From Candidatus Gastranaerophilales bacterium (GTDB taxonomy: Bacteria > Cyanobacteriota > Vampirovibrionia > Gastranaerophilales > Gastranaerophilaceae), in the NCBI GenBank assembly GCA_944322675.1, contig CALUPO010000009.1, positions 17,902 through 81,901 of the forward strand: a stretch of DNA of 64,000 nucleotides, written 5' to 3'. The stretch's first letter is position 1. Every line of letters starts with the position of its first letter. Positions 1-9,409 of this stretch are shown here, in pieces. The notes under the pieces were generated by a model. The model worked only from the letters and a program-made list of their open reading frames with translations. It was not told the DNA's origin and made no database searches. Position numbers and translations under genes: made by a program.

Positions 1-612
1 CAAAAATATGCAGTATTTTTATACAGGTTAGTTTTTAACTTCTTTTATAGATTTAAATTTGAAGGTAAAAAGAATATAAAAAATAAAACCCGATATATAG
101 TTGCCGCAAATCATATATCATATTTAGATCCTTTACTTTTGTCTGATGCATTAGGTATAAATATAGCTTATATGGCGAAAAAAGAACTTTTTGAAAATTC
201 AAAATGGTTTGCAAAGAAAATATCATGTTTAGGAGCATTTGCAGTTAATCGTGAAAATCCTGAAGTTTCAACGATAAAATCAGTTTTGGAAGTGTCAAAG
301 GCAAAATGGAATTTAGGAATATTTCCTCAAGGCGGGATACGTCGTGATAAGACTATAAGGGAAATAAATAAGGGTTTCATTGTATTTGCAAAAATGCTTA
401 AATTTAATATACTACCTGTAGGTATAACAGGTTGTGAGAAATATAACTGGAAATTATTTCAAGGCAAGATAAATGTTAAAATAGGAGAAGAAATACCATT
501 TGACTTGCCGGAAGAGGAAATTTTGCGAAGATGGGCAAAAAGTATTGAGGAATTAACAGGGTATAAAAATGAATTAAATAATGAAGAAAATATAAAAAAG
601 TGCTTGACATAA
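1..612 (+). CDS. plsC: 1-acyl-glycerol-3-phosphate acyltransferase, 5' truncated by window edge
   Basis: The frame is open from base 1, so the true start lies before the window. Translation shows the PlsC-family H(X4)D motif as NHISYLDP, and downstream FPQGGIRRD, matching the FPEGTR-type substrate-binding block with Q for E and G for T. The family transfers a fatty acyl group to lysophosphatidate (or a related acceptor) at the inner membrane during phospholipid synthesis. The C-terminus is lysine-rich and less conserved. The final codons overlap the -35 box of the following tRNA promoter. Family assignment is firm; exact acceptor specificity is not shown by the sequence. Confidence 0.88.
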   Translation, partial: QKYAVFLYRLVFNFFYRFKFEGKKNIKNKTRYIVAANHISYLDPLLLSDALGINIAYMAKKELFENSKWFAKKISCLGAFAVNRENPEVSTIKSVLEVSKAKWNLGIFPQGGIRRDKTIREINKGFIVFAKMLKFNILPVGITGCEKYNWKLFQGKINVKIGEEIPFDLPEEEILRRWAKSIEELTGYKNELNNEENIKKCLT

Positions 613-632
613 ATAAAGGGTTTAGATATTAT
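604..632 (+). promoter_or_regulatory. sigma-70-type promoter of tRNA/tuf cluster
   Basis: TTGACA (604-609), a 17-nt spacer and TATTAT (627-632) lie about 25 bases before the first tRNA. The -35 box is inside the last codons and stop of plsC. This is the best-matching promoter for the tRNA-Thr/tRNA-Tyr/tRNA-Thr/tuf run; no other clear promoter is seen before tuf. Confidence 0.75.
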
Positions 633-656
633 TTTATTATGCGTTAAGTCGTATGG

Positions 657-728
657 GCCGGTGTAGCTCAATGGCAGAGCAACGGTTTTGTAAACCGTAG
701 GTTGTAGGTTCAACTCCTATCACCGGCT
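657..728 (+). tRNA. tRNA-Thr (anticodon TGT)
   Basis: The acceptor stem GCCGGTG pairs with CACCGGC. The anticodon stem ACGGT/ACCGT encloses loop TTTGTAA, giving anticodon TGT (ACA codons). The T-loop GTTCAACTC is present. No CCA is encoded. Confidence 0.93.
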
Positions 729-752
729 TTTTTGTTTGTACATTTAAAAAAT

Positions 753-835
753 GGGTAGATGCCCGAGTGGCTAAAGGGAGCAGACTGTAAATCTGCCGTC
801 TAACGACTACGGTGGTTCGAATCCACCTCTGCCCA
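753..835 (+). tRNA. tRNA-Tyr (anticodon GTA)
   Basis: The acceptor stem GGGTAGA pairs with TCTGCCC with one G-U. Anticodon arm CAGACTGTAAATCTG carries GTA. A long variable arm, as in bacterial tRNA-Tyr, precedes the T-arm GGTGGTTCGAATCCACC. No CCA is encoded. Confidence 0.94.
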
Positions 836-862
836 AATTTCTCAAATTAAAGCTTAATCTGT

Positions 863-934
863 GCCTCTGTAGCGCAGGGGTAGCGCACTCCCTTGGTAAG
901 GGAGAGGCCACGAGTTCAAATCTCGTCAGAGGCA
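863..934 (+). tRNA. tRNA-Thr (anticodon GGT)
   Basis: Acceptor stem GCCTCTG/CAGAGGC. Anticodon stem CTCCC/GGGAG with loop TTGGTAA gives GGT (ACC/ACU codons). It sits directly ahead of tuf, as in the common bacterial Thr-Tyr-Gly-Thr-tuf cluster, but the tRNA-Gly usually found between Tyr and Thr is missing here. Confidence 0.94.
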
Positions 935-1003
935 GTTAAAATTGAGTTAAAGTTAGTTTAAAGAGATAATCGTACTAAAAATAAAGAAAAGGAGATTAAT
1001 TTC

Positions 1004-2212
1004 ATGGCACGGGAAAAATTTGAACGAAACAAACCACATGTTAACATTGGAACAGTTGGTCACGTAGACCACGGTAAGACTACATTAACAGCTGCAATTA
1101 CATCTTGTATGGCTGCTGTTGGTCAAGCTCAGGCAAAGAAATTTGATGAAATTGACGCTGCACCTGAAGAAAAAGCTCGTGGTATCACCATATCAACAGC
1201 ACACGTTGAATATGAAACTGAGAAAAGACATTATGCTCACGTTGACTGCCCTGGTCACGCAGATTATGTTAAAAATATGATTACAGGTGCAGCTCAAATG
1301 GATGGCGGTATACTTGTTATCTCTGCAACAGACGGCCCAATGCCTCAAACACGTGAACATATTTTGCTTGCACGTCAGGTTGGTGTTCCAAGGTTGGTTG
1401 TATTCTTAAATAAATGTGACATGGTTGACGATGAAGAACTTATCGAACTTGTTGAAATGGAAGCACGTGAGTTATTATCTTCATATGAATTTGATGGTGA
1501 TAATATTCCGTTTATTCGTGGTTCAGCATTAAAAGCACTTGAAGCTGTTCAAGCTAATCCTACAATTGGTCGTGGTCAGGATAAGTGGGTTGATAAAATT
1601 TGGGAACTTATGGATGCTGTTGATGAATATATCCCAACACCTGAACGTGATGTTGATCAACCGTTCTTAATGCCTGTTGAAGACGTATTTTCAATTACAG
1701 GTCGTGGTACAGTTGCTACAGGTCGTGTAGAACGTGGTAAAGTAAAAGTTGGTGAAGAAGTTGAAATTGTTGGTTTTGGTGAAACAAAGAAAACAGTTGT
1801 TACAGGTGTTGAAATGTTCCGTAAACAACTTGACGAAGGTATTGCAGGTGATAATATTGGTGCGTTGCTTCGTGGTATTGATAAAACACAAATTGAACGT
1901 GGTCAAGTTCTTGCAAAACCTGGAACAATACACCCACATACTAAGTTTACAGCAAACGTGTATGTATTAACAAAAGATGAAGGTGGACGTCATACTCCAT
2001 TCTTCCCTGGATATCGTCCACAGTTCTATATCCGTACAACAGATGTTACCGGTTCAATCAAGTTTGATGGCGAAATGGTTATGCCTGGTGATAACGTTGT
2101 TATGGAAGTTGAACTTATTGCTCCAGTTGCTATTGAAGAAGGTATGAGATTCGCTATTCGTGAAGGCGGACGTACTGTTGGTGCTGGTGTTGTTGACAAA
2201 ATCATAGCTTAA
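1004..2212 (+). CDS. tuf: Elongation factor Tu
   Basis: 402 aa, full length for EF-Tu. GTP-binding motifs are intact: [11 protein letters not shown] (G1), DCPGHADY (G3) and NKCD (G4), followed by the beta-barrel domains 2 and 3. It delivers aminoacyl-tRNA to the ribosome in a GTP-dependent way. The start ATG follows a strong AAAGGAGA ribosome site. It is downstream of three tRNA genes, with which it is probably co-transcribed, and ends before a strong hairpin terminator. There are no rpsG/fusA neighbours, so this is a tRNA-linked (tufB-type) locus. Confidence 0.98.
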   Translation: MAREKFERNKPHVNIGTVGHVDHGKTTLTAAITSCMAAVGQAQAKKFDEIDAAPEEKARGITISTAHVEYETEKRHYAHVDCPGHADYVKNMITGAAQMDGGILVISATDGPMPQTREHILLARQVGVPRLVVFLNKCDMVDDEELIELVEMEARELLSSYEFDGDNIPFIRGSALKALEAVQANPTIGRGQDKWVDKIWELMDAVDEYIPTPERDVDQPFLMPVEDVFSITGRGTVATGRVERGKVKVGEEVEIVGFGETKKTVVTGVEMFRKQLDEGIAGDNIGALLRGIDKTQIERGQVLAKPGTIHPHTKFTANVYVLTKDEGGRHTPFFPGYRPQFYIRTTDVTGSIKFDGEMVMPGDNVVMEVELIAPVAIEEGMRFAIREGGRTVGAGVVDKIIA

Positions 2213-2241
2213 GTTTTGGTCAATAATTATAATTGAAATAT

Positions 2242-2285
2242 AAAAAAAGAAGCTTAGATTATATTAATCTAAGCTTCTTTTTTTA
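2242..2285. terminator. bidirectional intrinsic terminator between tuf and acetyltransferase remnant
   Basis: The inverted repeat AAGAAGCTTAGATTA / TAATCTAAGCTTCTT has a very short loop, with A-run before and T-run after. It is symmetrical enough to end transcription from tuf on plus and from the convergent gene on minus. Confidence 0.9.
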
Positions 2286-2301
2286 ATAATAATTAATTAT
2301 A

Positions 2302-2961
2302 TTACGGTTTCCAATATATACCTCTTTTAACAATTTTACCTGGATTACCGGCAATAATAACATTACTTTCACAAAATTTTTTATTTATTAAACTCTTAGC
2401 TCCTACAATTGAATCATTTAATATTTCTGAATTTTTTAGAACCATAACACTATCACAAATCCACACTCTATCACCTATTTTTATTATATCCTCATTATTT
2501 GATAAGTTTATACAATTATTAGTTTCTAAATCATAAATAAAATGTCCATCACTTGCATAAAAACATATATATCTTGAAAATAGACAAGCATCTCCTATAT
2601 GAACTTTTTGGCAACCTATATAAAATCTATTATTATAAATAGAGTGAAAACTTTTTCCAACTATAAATTCACCACCACCCATATTAATATATCTTTGCAC
2701 AATTGAAGCAGAATCTTTTATGTATATTTTATTAGAATTATTTCTCAATATAAATCTTGTATTTTGGAAATAATATGGTTCTTCTATTTCAATTATATTA
2801 TTTTTTGAATTTAAAACTCAATAGATAATCATTTTATAATTCTATTATTTCTAATTAATTTTTTAGTGCCTTTTTTTATTATTAATCAAATATACTTTGT
2901 TAGTATGAACGTAATAATTTTTACTTATTTTATTTTTTAATTTGTTAATAACATTAAACAT
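2302..2961 (-). pseudogene. Hexapeptide-repeat (left-handed beta-helix) O-acetyltransferase, decayed
   Basis: The 3' two thirds (2302-2748) encode left-handed beta-helix coils typical of sugar O-acetyltransferases, ending in the family signature AGNPGKIVKRGIYW. The open frame has only a TTG start at 2748 and would lack the N-terminal coils. Upstream on the same strand an ATG at 2961 follows GAGGAAAG and begins MFNVINKLKNKISKN, then runs into stops. Family-like sequence (KKGTKKLIRNNRIIK) continues in another frame and contains a TGA, then returns to the original frame at SKNNIIEIEEP. I infer a gene broken by two frameshifts and a stop. A short functional protein from TTG is possible but less likely. 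Confidence 0.6.
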
Positions 2962-2984
2962 ATATATTAACTTTCCTCAATACA

Positions 2985-3695
2985 TTAATTTTTTAACTTT
3001 TTTATATAAAATTCAATAATCTCAAGGGTTGCATGTGATAAAAGTGCTTCTATATGATGCTTTTCTTTCCATTCTTTATATCCGCAGCATTTTGGAAGTA
3101 AAACAAGAGGATTATTGGGAAAATCACGACAGATTTGCAGTCTATTATTATAATCAGAACATAATCCATTTTCATTTAATTTCTTACAATAATAAAAATA
3201 AACGTTATTAATATCATCTAAATTTTCTTCAAGCATTTTTACATAATCAGGATATGCTTTTTTTGCTTCGTCAATATTATTATATGGAATAAAAAGACTA
3301 ACAAATTGCTTAGAAAACTTGTCACCATTTTGTGCTTTTTCTTTTAATGTTTCATAATTAAATTCACTTGTTGCAAACTTACAACAAATTGTACAACGAT
3401 TACAAATAAATAATTCCTTATCTTTTTCTATTTCTTTTAGTTTGTATAATATATCTTTTGATAAATCATTTTCTAGAGCATTTATAATATTTTGCTTCCA
3501 AAGCTTTAAGTTGCAGTTTTTTTCAAATGTTTGAAAAGGGTTTGATTTATCAATTTTGCAAATATTATTTTTTTTACAATTTTTGCATGAAGGTTTTAAC
3601 TTATTAAAAAGTTCAGGCATTGATGAGTGAATATTATTAAAAATTTTACGATAGAGTTTTTTTGTATTTAAAATATCATAATTGACATCATTCAT
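2985..3695 (-). CDS. YkgJ-type cysteine-cluster protein
   Basis: 236 aa with two Cys clusters near the N-terminus (CKNCKKNNIC) and in the middle (CNRCTICC), then YYCKKLNENGLCSDY and ICRDFP, the pattern of the YkgJ family, which is predicted to chelate Zn or an Fe-S cluster. The biochemical role of the family is not established. The start overlaps the end of pth by 8 bases, so translation is probably coupled. The product lacks a signal peptide and is expected in the cytoplasm. Confidence 0.8.
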   Translation of the reverse strand: MNDVNYDILNTKKLYRKIFNNIHSSMPELFNKLKPSCKNCKKNNICKIDKSNPFQTFEKNCNLKLWKQNIINALENDLSKDILYKLKEIEKDKELFICNRCTICCKFATSEFNYETLKEKAQNGDKFSKQFVSLFIPYNNIDEAKKAYPDYVKMLEENLDDINNVYFYYCKKLNENGLCSDYNNRLQICRDFPNNPLVLLPKCCGYKEWKEKHHIEALLSHATLEIIEFYIKKLKN

Positions 3696-4272
3696 TTATA
3701 GAAATTCCATTAAATTTATTTTGAGCTTCATTAATATTAGTTTTAATATAATATATTATAGCTTCATTTACAATTTTACAAACTTTTTTTAAAATCAATA
3801 ATTGTTCACTATTAAAATTGTCAAGTACAAAACTTTCACTTTTTTGATTTGGCAGCTGAGGACCAATACCTATTTTTAATCTATCAAATTTATTTGTTCC
3901 AAGTGTTTTAATTATATTTTTTATTCCATTATGTCCACCATCTGAACCATTTGCTCGAAAACGTATTGTTCCTATATTTAAAGATATATCATCATAAATA
4001 ACAAGAATGTCTTCGATATTAATTTTATAATAATCAATAATTTTTCTTAAACATTCACCTGATAAGTTCATATATGTAAATGGTTTTACTAATATTAGCA
4101 CATTATTGCTTATATTTGTTTTTAACATTTGAGCATTAAATTTATTTTCAAATTTAAAGTTTTGTGAAATATTATTTAATTCACAAAAAAAATCTAGAGC
4201 CATAAAACCGGCATTATGACGGGTAAATAAATATTTATCACCCGGATTTCCAAGTCCTGCTATCAATTTCAT
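3688..4272 (-). CDS. pth: Peptidyl-tRNA hydrolase
   Basis: 194 aa, the normal Pth length. It starts MKLIAGLGNPGDKY and contains TRHNAGF with the catalytic His, the DDISLNIGTIRFR strand, and the GSDGGHNGIKNI block. It releases peptides from peptidyl-tRNA that drops off ribosomes. It is the first gene of a two-gene minus-strand unit with the cysteine-cluster gene that overlaps its 3' end. All key residues are seen. Confidence 0.97.
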   Translation of the reverse strand: MKLIAGLGNPGDKYLFTRHNAGFMALDFFCELNNISQNFKFENKFNAQMLKTNISNNVLILVKPFTYMNLSGECLRKIIDYYKINIEDILVIYDDISLNIGTIRFRANGSDGGHNGIKNIIKTLGTNKFDRLKIGIGPQLPNQKSESFVLDNFNSEQLLILKKVCKIVNEAIIYYIKTNINEAQNKFNGISINE

Positions 4273-4411
4273 TTTATTTTCCTTTTTTTAATATATAAAT
4301 ATTATCCCATAAGTATAAACCAAATTACTAATTAAAAAAACGTTAAAAAAAGTTAACAATATATTATAAAATATTATAATTTTAAAAAGCTTTCATATAG
4401 GGAGGAAAATA

Positions 4412-4987
4412 ATGAAGAACAATAAAGAACGTTCTATTATAAATTTGAAAAGTAGTGAAAAACTTCAAAATTTTTTAGAAAAAAATAATATACACAAAAA
4501 GGATTTTGCCGAAATGATAGGTGTAACATTATCTTATGTTTATAATCTTATTGATAATACAATTCCTTTTTCAAGTCGTTCAACAACAATTGAACGTATA
4601 GCCTGTGTTATGGATATTGAACCTGAAGAATTCGATGAATATAAAATACCTCAAGAACCTATTTTAATTGATGAAAATACACAATTTTTAAAAGACAAGC
4701 TAAAAGAAAAAAGTTTACCAACACATCAATTTTTAAAATCATTCCCAAGAAAAAAACGTGTTGAAATTGTTGATATTCTTCGTGGAGCAAAACCAATACC
4801 GCTTGATTGGAAAGAACTTTTTATGATTGGAAGTGTGCTTAATATAAAAGTTGAAGAAATTTATGAATTATGGGAAAATAGACTTCTTAATTTATTTGAA
4901 GCTGTTGGTTTAAATATTAAAAATAATCAAGCATTAGTTGATTCAATGTTTAATTGTGCAAGGAATTATATTTTAAAAAAGAGTTAA
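4412..4987 (+). CDS. HTH-domain protein, function unknown
   Basis: 191 aa. Residues about 9-70 resemble an XRE/Cro-type helix-turn-helix (KKDFAEMIGVTLSYVYNLID, followed by a cI-like spacing of helices and IERIACVMDIEPEEF). A second, weaker helical repeat follows at about 90-150 (PTHQFLKSFPRKKRVEIVDI...). No membrane segment or catalytic motif is visible. The start has a good ribosome site (GGGAGGAAAATA). It is a single-gene unit between two oppositely oriented genes, and its last 4 bases overlap the 3' end of the convergent protease gene. DNA binding is inferred from the fold pattern only; the target is unknown. Confidence 0.7.
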   Translation: MKNNKERSIINLKSSEKLQNFLEKNNIHKKDFAEMIGVTLSYVYNLIDNTIPFSSRSTTIERIACVMDIEPEEFDEYKIPQEPILIDENTQFLKDKLKEKSLPTHQFLKSFPRKKRVEIVDILRGAKPIPLDWKELFMIGSVLNIKVEEIYELWENRLLNLFEAVGLNIKNNQALVDSMFNCARNYILKKS

Positions 4988-5784
4988 TTTCGTATGTTTT
5001 TTCGAATATAATCACTAACATTACTTGAGACCTGAATATTTTGAAGTCCCATAACATATTTCTTTAATTCACCAATACGTTGATGTTCTTCAATTAGTTG
5101 TTTTGTTCCTTCAATATTTTGCTTTTCTTTTTGTTCTTTAATTTTTTGTTTTTCTTTGGGTGTTAACTTTGCATTTTTATCAATTTTTAAAACAAGTTCA
5201 TCAAACGTAGAAGCATTAATATTATAAGCTTTACAAGCTTCTTCAATAGTTAAAGCATTAGGTATTTGGTACATCCAGTTTAAAGTAGCCACATCATTTC
5301 TAGAAAGGTTTACCACTCCATATTGATGAGGTGAATACATTATATCTTCTATATAAATACTATGTCCCAAACCTAAAGCATGTCCTATTTCATGTAATAT
5401 AGTATGAAATACCTCTTCTTTTGCCATATATTCTTTATGCAAAATACCATCGGATAATCCAATTTGTATTTCGGCAGAATATAATCTTCCAAGTTTATCA
5501 TAATTATAAGTACAATACCCCAAAGCCTTTCTATCAACACGTTGCCAATCAAGATTAACTTGAGACTGCATTAATGAATTAACATATTCAAATGATACAA
5601 CACCATTTGATACCTGTGTCCAAATTTCAAGTGCTTCTTTAACCAATCCTAAATAATCAATACCCTGACTTGAAGATTGATACCATCTGCATGGTGCTAA
5701 ATAAAATTTTAGAGGAAAAGCACTCTTGGGCCAACGTATTAATTTTTCGCGTTTTAAACATTGCTCTAAGTAAGTTTTATACAT
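4984..5784 (-). CDS. Matrixin-like (M10-type) zinc metalloprotease domain protein
   Basis: 266 aa. HTILHEIGHALGLGHS is an intact HExxHxxGxxH zinc site, and DIMYSPHQ downstream supplies the Met-turn, so a metzincin of the matrixin group is well supported. The preceding part (FPLKFYLAP..., KEALEIWTQVSNGVVSFEYV) matches the start of matrixin catalytic domains. The C-terminal 70 residues are charged and helical. No signal peptide or prodomain cysteine switch is seen, unusual for a matrixin, so export, if any, must use another route. Convergent with the HTH gene. Confidence 0.82.
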   Translation of the reverse strand: MYKTYLEQCLKREKLIRWPKSAFPLKFYLAPCRWYQSSSQGIDYLGLVKEALEIWTQVSNGVVSFEYVNSLMQSQVNLDWQRVDRKALGYCTYNYDKLGRLYSAEIQIGLSDGILHKEYMAKEEVFHTILHEIGHALGLGHSIYIEDIMYSPHQYGVVNLSRNDVATLNWMYQIPNALTIEEACKAYNINASTFDELVLKIDKNAKLTPKEKQKIKEQKEKQNIEGTKQLIEEHQRIGELKKYVMGLQNIQVSSNVSDYIRKNIRN

Positions 5785-5856
5785 ATTAATTTATAATTTA
5801 TATAAGTCCTTATACTATAAATTTTCTTGTATATTTTTGATTTTGTCAATATAAAA

Positions 5857-6801
5857 TCATTTCTTATTTTGTGTAACCCATTCAATTACATCTTCAGGTT
5901 TAGAAATATTGTTGCATAAATAATTATTAATGAGCATACGGCTATTACCATTATCCATACCAAATTTTACCGCTAGTTTTTCAAACTTTTTATGACTATT
6001 AACTTTTGTTAAAGGTACATTCTTTGTAGCACTTTCCACAAGTGATGCTAGTTTTAAATAAGATAAAGCTGCAATTTTTTCATCATTTGTTATAGTATCA
6101 TTTGATTCTAATTTTTGAGTTATTTTATCAATATATTTATTTGCAGTTTGTTCAAGTGCCTGAGCTAATTTTTTATAGTGTTGCTTTTCTTCATTATTTT
6201 CTGAATTAATTGACATATTGTAATATTTATAGGCAAGAAGTGAAATAATAACAATTGTTGACAATCCGGCCAATCCAACAGTAACAGCACTTATTGCACC
6301 TAAAGATGCTGTAGAGCCTATAATACCGGCTATTCCTGTTGCCAATATTGACCCTGCTTTTACAACATCAGAAGTACTTTTGGCATAATTAATTGCTTTA
6401 TCTATATTTTCATTTGCATTTTTTCCTTTTTTTATATTTTTATATGCATTAACCATATTTTCAGCAAATCCTGAAACTTGTTTTAATTCTGTGAATAACT
6501 CTTCACCAAGTGTGTCTGATAATTCATTTCCAAACTTACTTAAAAATCCTTTAAACGTATTTGATATCTCATCACTACATTTAATAATATTAGAATCTTT
6601 TGATGAAGTATTTTTTGATTCATTTGTTTTTATATTATAAATAACCCGGGCTAACTCACCATTTACTTTTGGTAAATCATTATCCTGTTGATTTGTTTTT
6701 TCTTTTTCTTTATTTGTAACAAAATTCTTTTCACTTTTAATTAATGGCGTATTTAATTGTGAAATTGCAGTGTTATTAAAAGAACTTGCTGAGATTGTCA
6801 T
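5857..6801 (-). CDS. Hypothetical protein with a hydrophobic glycine/alanine-rich hairpin
   Basis: 314 aa, not recognised. The N-terminal 60 residues are polar and low complexity (Asn, Lys, Thr). A helical middle (FKGFLSKFGNELSDTLGEEL) precedes two apolar stretches at about 155-195 (ILATGIAGIIGSTASLGAI and VTVGLAGLSTIVIISLLAY), which could form a membrane hairpin. A helical tail follows. No N-terminal signal peptide. A Gly/Ala-rich apolar hairpin in a soluble helical frame is a shape seen in secreted translocator or pore-forming proteins, but there is no sequence evidence for that function here. Confidence 0.65.
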   Translation of the reverse strand: MTISASSFNNTAISQLNTPLIKSEKNFVTNKEKEKTNQQDNDLPKVNGELARVIYNIKTNESKNTSSKDSNIIKCSDEISNTFKGFLSKFGNELSDTLGEELFTELKQVSGFAENMVNAYKNIKKGKNANENIDKAINYAKSTSDVVKAGSILATGIAGIIGSTASLGAISAVTVGLAGLSTIVIISLLAYKYYNMSINSENNEEKQHYKKLAQALEQTANKYIDKITQKLESNDTITNDEKIAALSYLKLASLVESATKNVPLTKVNSHKKFEKLAVKFGMDNGNSRMLINNYLCNNISKPEDVIEWVTQNKK

Positions 6802-6904
6802 TATAATACTTTTTAAATCACCTACTACTATATGTAGTAATAAAGTAATTTAATTTAAAAAAATTGCTATTTTTTTAATAACATTAAATAAATTTTACAA
6901 AACT

Positions 6905-7921
6905 TTATATAACAATACTATTTATATCAATACCATTAATATAATTTTTTATATTTTCAATTGTAGTATTTTGTATATTATTTATTGCTTCATAAGTATT
7001 ATATCCAATGTGAGAAGTTATAATAACATTATTTAAATTTAAAATTTTATGATTAATTAATGTTTTTTTCATACACTCATAGTCAATACACTCGATTGAT
7101 GACGTATACCCCCTTGGGCATATATTTTGTTCACATTCTAAAACATCCAAAGCACAATATGCAACTTTTTTCTCTAACAAAGCATTATATAAATCTTCAG
7201 TGACAACAATTTCACCTCGTGAAACGTTAATTAAAGTCATATTTTCCTTCATTAATTCAAATTTTTCTTTGTTTATTAAATGATAAGTATTCTTATTTAA
7301 TGGTAAGGTGATAATTAAAATATCACATTTCATTAATAAATCATCTAAATTTGATTTTTTTACATTATACTCTTCAGTAAATTTATCATCATAATTTATA
7401 TCATAAGCAAAAATTTGTAAATTAAATCCATTTGCAATTTTAGCAATATGTTTGCCTATTTTACCAAGACCTATAATTCCTAATTTTTTTTGATATAATT
7501 CAAAACCAATATACTTATCATTTGAAATTTTACAATTTTTTAAATCAATAAAAGATTTATTAATATGTCTAATACAAGTAAGTAGAAGACCAAATGCATA
7601 CTCAGAAACGGTTTTATCGCCATAAGATGGTATATTATATATTTTTATTCCATGTTCTTTACAATAAGCTAAATCGACATTATTATATCCAGTTGAACGT
7701 AATATAATACACTTTAAATTAACAAATTTGGATAAAATATTATAATCTAAATTAGAAGATGTAAAAACAGAAATTATTTCAACATTATCCAAATTTGCAT
7801 CTTCAAAATTAACATTTTCAATGCTTTGTTCAAAAAATAAAACATTATAATTATCAATATTAAAATTTACTAACTTTTTATCAACTTTAAAATCAATATT
7901 AAAAAATAAAATATCTTTCAT
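6905..7921 (-). CDS. D-2-hydroxyacid dehydrogenase (NAD), D-lactate dehydrogenase-like
   Basis: 338 aa. The NAD-binding Rossmann motif is GIIGLGKIGKHIAK at about residues 148-161. Catalytic Arg lies in NVSRGEIV, the Glu region in VLECEQN, and the His in SHIGYNT, all three family positions. The order and length fit the D-lactate / D-2-hydroxyacid group, which reduces a 2-keto acid to the D-hydroxy acid. Substrate cannot be fixed from sequence; D-lactate is the most common for this shape. It sits next to, and in the same orientation as, a dicarboxylate-type symporter gene, though a shared transcript is not certain. Confidence 0.85.
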   Translation of the reverse strand: MKDILFFNIDFKVDKKLVNFNIDNYNVLFFEQSIENVNFEDANLDNVEIISVFTSSNLDYNILSKFVNLKCIILRSTGYNNVDLAYCKEHGIKIYNIPSYGDKTVSEYAFGLLLTCIRHINKSFIDLKNCKISNDKYIGFELYQKKLGIIGLGKIGKHIAKIANGFNLQIFAYDINYDDKFTEEYNVKKSNLDDLLMKCDILIITLPLNKNTYHLINKEKFELMKENMTLINVSRGEIVVTEDLYNALLEKKVAYCALDVLECEQNICPRGYTSSIECIDYECMKKTLINHKILNLNNVIITSHIGYNTYEAINNIQNTTIENIKNYINGIDINSIVI

Positions 7922-7968
7922 AAATAAATACTAAATTCAAAAGTGAAGAAAAAAATGAGTAATAATAA

Positions 7969-9333
7969 CTAATTTAATGTAGGATTAATGTATTTTTCAT
8001 TATTTGAATTATTATTTGAGTTATCTATTGAGTTTAAATTTTGAAGTTGAATATGTTTTTTTAAGTTTTTTCCAATTTTTATTTTTTTATTTTCTAAAAA
8101 TTTCGACATTTTAACATAATCGAATTCATTTTCCCATCGTGCAATTACTACTGAAGCAATACAATTTCCAATAAGATTAACGGTAGTGCGTCCCATATCA
8201 AGAATCTGGTCTATACCAAGTAAAATAGCAACACCGATTAAGGGATAATTAAAACTAGCTAAGGTTCCTGCAAGTACAACAAGTGAAACACGAGGAACAC
8301 CTGCAACTCCTTTGCTTGTTAGCATTAAAGCAAGCATTATCATAATTTGTTGTGACAATGATAATTCAATACCAACCAACTGAGTTGCAAAAATGACACC
8401 TAAAGAAAGGTATAAAGTTGTTCCATCCAAATTAAATGTGTATCCTGTGGGAATAACAAAACTTACGATATTTTTTGGAACACCAAATTTCTCCATAACT
8501 TCCATAGCCTTTGGAAATGCTGCTTCGCTGCTTGCGGTTGAAAAAGCAATTAAAGCGGGCTCTTGAATTGCTTTTAGTAATCCTATAAATGAAATACCTG
8601 TAATTTTGCAAGCAAATGCAATTACAATTACAACAAAAAGAATTAATGCTGCATAAGTTGAAATTATAACTTTTAAATAATTACCAAGCACTCCTATACC
8701 GTTGCTTCCAATTGTAGCGGCAATTGCGGCAAAAATACCTACAGGAGCAAAAAACATAACAAGTTCTGTAAATTTAAACATAACTTCACTTGTTGAATTT
8801 AAAAAATCAAGAACTAATTTTGCTTTTTTTCCACAAGCACAAATAGCAAAAGCAAAGAATAATGCAAAAACAACAATTTGTAATAAATTACCCTCTGACA
8901 TTGCCTGTACTATACTTGTGGGGACAATATGAACAAGCATATCTGATAATGATGAATGAGAGCTAATTTGTGACATTTGATTTACAGCTTGCATTTGTGA
9001 TGTTTGTGCTTGAAAATTAAATCCAAGACCAGGTTTAAAAAAGTGAGCAGACATTAAACCTATTATCAAAGCCAAAGTCGTTACAACTTCAAAGTATATT
9101 AAAGTCTTTAATCCTATTTTACCAAGGCTTTTCATATCACCATGTCCGGCTATTCCAACAACCAATGTTGAAAATAATAATGGTGCTATAATCATTTTTA
9201 CCATTCTCAAAAACATATCAGCAAGAGGCTGAAACTTTATCGCCACATTTGGAGCAAGCCATCCTACAATAATACCAACCACCAAAGCAATAAATATCCA
9301 TAATGTAAGTTTTGAGTTGTTCAATATATTCAA
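7969..9333 (-). CDS. Dicarboxylate/amino acid:cation symporter (DAACS family)
   Basis: 454 aa with about eight membrane spans and the two re-entrant loops of the GltP/DctA family. Signatures include FSTASSEAAFP (hairpin 1 serine-rich loop) and GYTFNLDGTTLYLSL (NMDGT-type Na+ site with L for M). It imports glutamate/aspartate or C4-dicarboxylates with Na+ or H+. The final 40 residues are hydrophilic and Asn-rich, probably a disordered cytoplasmic tail. Which substrate is carried cannot be told from these motifs. Confidence 0.9.
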   Translation of the reverse strand: MNILNNSKLTLWIFIALVVGIIVGWLAPNVAIKFQPLADMFLRMVKMIIAPLLFSTLVVGIAGHGDMKSLGKIGLKTLIYFEVVTTLALIIGLMSAHFFKPGLGFNFQAQTSQMQAVNQMSQISSHSSLSDMLVHIVPTSIVQAMSEGNLLQIVVFALFFAFAICACGKKAKLVLDFLNSTSEVMFKFTELVMFFAPVGIFAAIAATIGSNGIGVLGNYLKVIISTYAALILFVVIVIAFACKITGISFIGLLKAIQEPALIAFSTASSEAAFPKAMEVMEKFGVPKNIVSFVIPTGYTFNLDGTTLYLSLGVIFATQLVGIELSLSQQIMIMLALMLTSKGVAGVPRVSLVVLAGTLASFNYPLIGVAILLGIDQILDMGRTTVNLIGNCIASVVIARWENEFDYVKMSKFLENKKIKIGKNLKKHIQLQNLNSIDNSNNNSNNEKYINPTLN

Positions 9334-9409
9334 CCCCTTAATATATCTTATAGTAATATTATATTATAAACATATTAAATTTAACAAAAATTAATATAAA
9401 AAAGTTAAA

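Noticed and set aside
1691..1970. Open frames on both strands inside tuf
   Set aside because: Shadows of strongly coding EF-Tu sequence; no independent start signals.
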